Below, piece after piece: positions 6,173 to 7,986 of a DNA stretch of 7,986 nt; positions within the stretch are counted from its first letter, which is position 1; every line of letters starts with the position of its first letter. Where the stretch lies: the NCBI GenBank assembly GCA_013205365.1, contig JABMNC010000109.1, positions 1 through 7,986 on the forward strand, read 5' to 3'. Below the pieces are notes generated by a model. The model saw only the letters and a program-made list of their open reading frames with translations. It did no database searches and was not told the DNA's origin. The DNA is from Cryomorphaceae bacterium (GTDB taxonomy: Bacteria > Bacteroidota > Bacteroidia > Flavobacteriales > Schleiferiaceae). Made by a program: the position numbers and the translations under genes.

Positions 6173-7933
6173 ATGACTCCGATTCGAAATATTGCCATCA
6201 TCGCCCACGTTGACCACGGTAAAACCACCCTGGTCGATAAAATTTTGCACCACTGCCAACTCTTTCGCAGCAATCAGGAGACGGGAGAACTCATTCTAGA
6301 CAACAACGACCTAGAACGCGAGCGTGGAATTACAATCTTGGCCAAGAATGTTAGCGTAAACTACAAGGGAGTTAAAATCAACATTATCGATACCCCGGGG
6401 CACGCTGACTTTGGCGGAGAGGTGGAACGAGTACTCAACATGGCCGAAGGCGTGCTGCTTTTGGTTGACGCCTTTGAGGGTCCGATGCCCCAGACCCGCT
6501 TTGTGCTTCAAAAAGCCCTTGAAATGGGGCTTCGGCCCATTGTGGTTGTCAACAAGGTAGACAAGCCTAACTGCGACCCCGAGCAAGCCCACGAATTGGT
6601 ATTTGACCTGATGTTTTCACTGGACGCCACCGAGGAACAGCTTGATTTTCCCTGCGTCTACGGGTCCGCCAAAAACAACTGGATGGGCGCAGACTGGAAG
6701 GTGCAAACCGAGAACATCGAGTACCTTCTAGATGTAGTGCTGGAGCACGTTCCGCAGGCAGTGGCACTCGAGGGAAGTACTCAAATGCTCGTAACCAGTT
6801 TGGACTACAGTAGTTATCAGGGCCGTATGGCCATTGGACGCCTTCACCGTGGAACCCTTAAAGAGAACGCCCAGGTTTCGGTGGTAAAGCGCGACGGCAG
6901 CATTACTAAGGCAAAAGTTAAGGAGCTATTCACCTTTGAAGGTTTAGGTAAGGCCAAGGTTAGTTCGGTTCAAGCAGGCGACCTCTGTGCGGTGGCCGGA
7001 ATCGAAGGCTTTGAAATTGGCGACACGATTGCAGACATCGAGAACCCTGAGGGCCTGCCCACCATTGCCATTGACGAGCCCACGCTGAGCATGCTCTTTA
7101 TGATCAACGACTCGCCCTTTTTTGGCCGCGACGGCAAGTTCGTGACCAGTCGACACCTCAAGGAGCGACTAGAGAAAGAACTAGAGAAAAATTTGGCCTT
7201 ACGCGTGATTCCTGGTGCTACCGCAGACTCTTTTTATGTCTACGGCCGAGGGGTTCTTCACCTGTCTATCTTGATTGAAACCATGCGCCGCGAGGGCTAT
7301 GAGCTGCAAATTGGCCAGCCTACGGTTATAACTAAAGAAATCGACGGAGTCAAGTGCGAACCCATAGAAGACCTAATCATCGACCTTCCCGAGATCAACA
7401 GCGGCACCGCGGTGGAGATGGCGACCCTTCGCAAGGGCGAGATGACCAACATGACTCCCAAGGGCGATCGCATGATTGTCACCTTTAAAATTCCTAGCCG
7501 CGGAATCATTGGTATGCGTTCTGCCTTGCTCACCGCAACAGCCGGAGAGGCAATCATGAACCACCGATTCATTGGCTTTGAGCCCATGCGCGGCGAGATT
7601 CCGCGTCGAATGAACGGCTCGCTTATTTCGATGGAGCAGGGTACCGCCCTGGCCTACTCGATTGACCGCCTTCAGGACCGGGGAATTTTCTTCATCGATC
7701 CCAACGAAGAAATCTACAAATCGCAGATTGTCGGCGAGCATACCCGCGGCAACGATCTCGAAGTGAACCTCATTAGGGGCAAGAAATTGACCAACATGCG
7801 CGCTTCTGGTTCTGACGAGAAAATGCGTATTGCTCCCGCCAAGGTTCTTCGCCTTGAAGAGGCTCTGGAGTACGTTCAGGGAGGAGAGTTTGTGGAGGTG
7901 ACGCCCAAGAGCATTCGCCTGCGGAAGCGCTAG
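6173..7933 (+). CDS. typA: Translational GTPase TypA/BipA with a short C-terminus
   Basis: TypA (BipA) is an EF-G-like GTPase that binds the ribosome and helps 50S assembly and stress growth. The 586-residue product shows all G motifs: AHVDHGKT (11-18), RGITI (51-55), DTPGH (73-77), NKVD (127-130) and GSAKN (164-168). An EF-Tu-like domain II, EF-G-like domains III and V, and the TypA-specific C-terminal domain with GKKLTNMRASGSDE follow. The ATG at 6173 places the first G motif at the usual distance. The protein stops right after EVTPKSIRLRKR, whereas E. coli BipA (607 residues) carries about 18 further, largely basic residues (RHLTENDRRR...). No continuation of that tail is visible in the bases after the stop, so this is a short natural end or an old truncation rather than a simple frameshift. 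It is otherwise full length and almost certainly functional. Confidence 0.97.
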   Translation: MTPIRNIAIIAHVDHGKTTLVDKILHHCQLFRSNQETGELILDNNDLERERGITILAKNVSVNYKGVKINIIDTPGHADFGGEVERVLNMAEGVLLLVDAFEGPMPQTRFVLQKALEMGLRPIVVVNKVDKPNCDPEQAHELVFDLMFSLDATEEQLDFPCVYGSAKNNWMGADWKVQTENIEYLLDVVLEHVPQAVALEGSTQMLVTSLDYSSYQGRMAIGRLHRGTLKENAQVSVVKRDGSITKAKVKELFTFEGLGKAKVSSVQAGDLCAVAGIEGFEIGDTIADIENPEGLPTIAIDEPTLSMLFMINDSPFFGRDGKFVTSRHLKERLEKELEKNLALRVIPGATADSFYVYGRGVLHLSILIETMRREGYELQIGQPTVITKEIDGVKCEPIEDLIIDLPEINSGTAVEMATLRKGEMTNMTPKGDRMIVTFKIPSRGIIGMRSALLTATAGEAIMNHRFIGFEPMRGEIPRRMNGSLISMEQGTALAYSIDRLQDRGIFFIDPNEEIYKSQIVGEHTRGNDLEVNLIRGKKLTNMRASGSDEKMRIAPAKVLRLEEALEYVQGGEFVEVTPKSIRLRKR

Positions 7934-7956
7934 AACCTTCTAGCGAGGAATCGCTA
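7928..7956 (+). other. Three-arm alternative hairpin at the typA stop codon
   Basis: CGCTAG (7928-7933, containing the typA TAG), CTAGCG (7940-7945) and CGCTA (7952-7956) start exactly 12 bases apart. The middle arm can pair with either neighbour (6 bp or 5 bp, each with a 6-nt loop), giving mutually exclusive hairpins. It may act as a weak terminator or a small switch between typA and the next gene. TACCTTTA overlaps the last arm and could be a promoter element for that gene. Confidence 0.45.
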
Positions 7957-7962
7957 CCTTTA
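7955..7962 (+). promoter_or_regulatory. TACCTTTA, possible -7 element of the next gene
   Basis: The octamer differs in the last base from the TAnnTTTG consensus and shares TACCTTT with the elements ahead of speA and typA. It ends 5 nt before the next ATG, so a start about 6 nt downstream would fall on or near the ATG and give a leaderless message. No -33 TTG is seen, so confidence is low. Confidence 0.3.
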
Positions 7963-7967
7963 AACCT

Positions 7968-7986
7968 ATGGGTTTATCCTTTTCGA
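7968..7986 (+). CDS. Start of a further gene, cut by the window end
   Basis: An ATG at 7968 opens a frame reading M-G-L-S-F-S to the window edge, 34 nt after the typA stop and just after a TACCTTTA element. Six codons are too few to name a family. The call rests on position and the upstream element, and the true start could lie elsewhere. Confidence 0.35.

Overview
The window looks like an ordinary chromosomal segment of a Bacteroidota bacterium, probably Flavobacteriales-like and of moderate to fairly high GC. Four things point there: a deoxyhypusine-synthase-like gene next to a short fold-III arginine decarboxylase, a small conserved protein of the IIVDYKN...FKN.KGE type that I recall from that phylum, TACCTTTG-type -7 promoter elements ahead of several genes, and start codons without Shine-Dalgarno sequences. 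I see no rRNA, tRNA, CRISPR array, transposase or phage gene.

Layout. Positions 1-741 hold the 3' part of dprA (DNA uptake/recombination), whose start lies before the window. Positions 742-928 are a convergent intergenic gap full of GC-rich hairpins and 24-bp repeats. On the minus strand, reading from 3778 down to 929, lies a probable operon: a speA-like decarboxylase, a DHS-like protein and a small protein with a very acidic tail. Positions 3779-3933 are a divergent promoter region, with inverted and direct repeats in the leader of the rightward gene. On the plus strand, 3934-6119 holds a SulP anion transporter followed after 11 bp by a type II beta-carbonic anhydrase, which suggests a bicarbonate/CO2 handling pair. 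Positions 6173-7933 hold typA/bipA, a translational GTPase with an unusually short C-terminus. The first codons of another gene begin at 7968.

How the genes fit together. The leftward cluster is probably polyamine metabolism: arginine to agmatine, then an NAD-dependent aminobutyl-transfer type of reaction by the DHS-like enzyme. No agmatinase is encoded inside the operon. The DHS-like protein keeps the Schiff-base lysine of deoxyhypusine synthase but, by my manual alignment, not the residues that handle spermidine in the eukaryotic enzyme, so its real substrate is open. The rightward pair probably links anion or bicarbonate import to CO2/HCO3- interconversion. TypA and DprA are housekeeping genes.

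The least explained elements are the DHS-like/acidic-protein pair, the hairpin repeat cluster at 780-914, the sulP leader repeats at 3864-3924, and three overlapping hairpin arms after typA. I found no clear new defence or mobile system.
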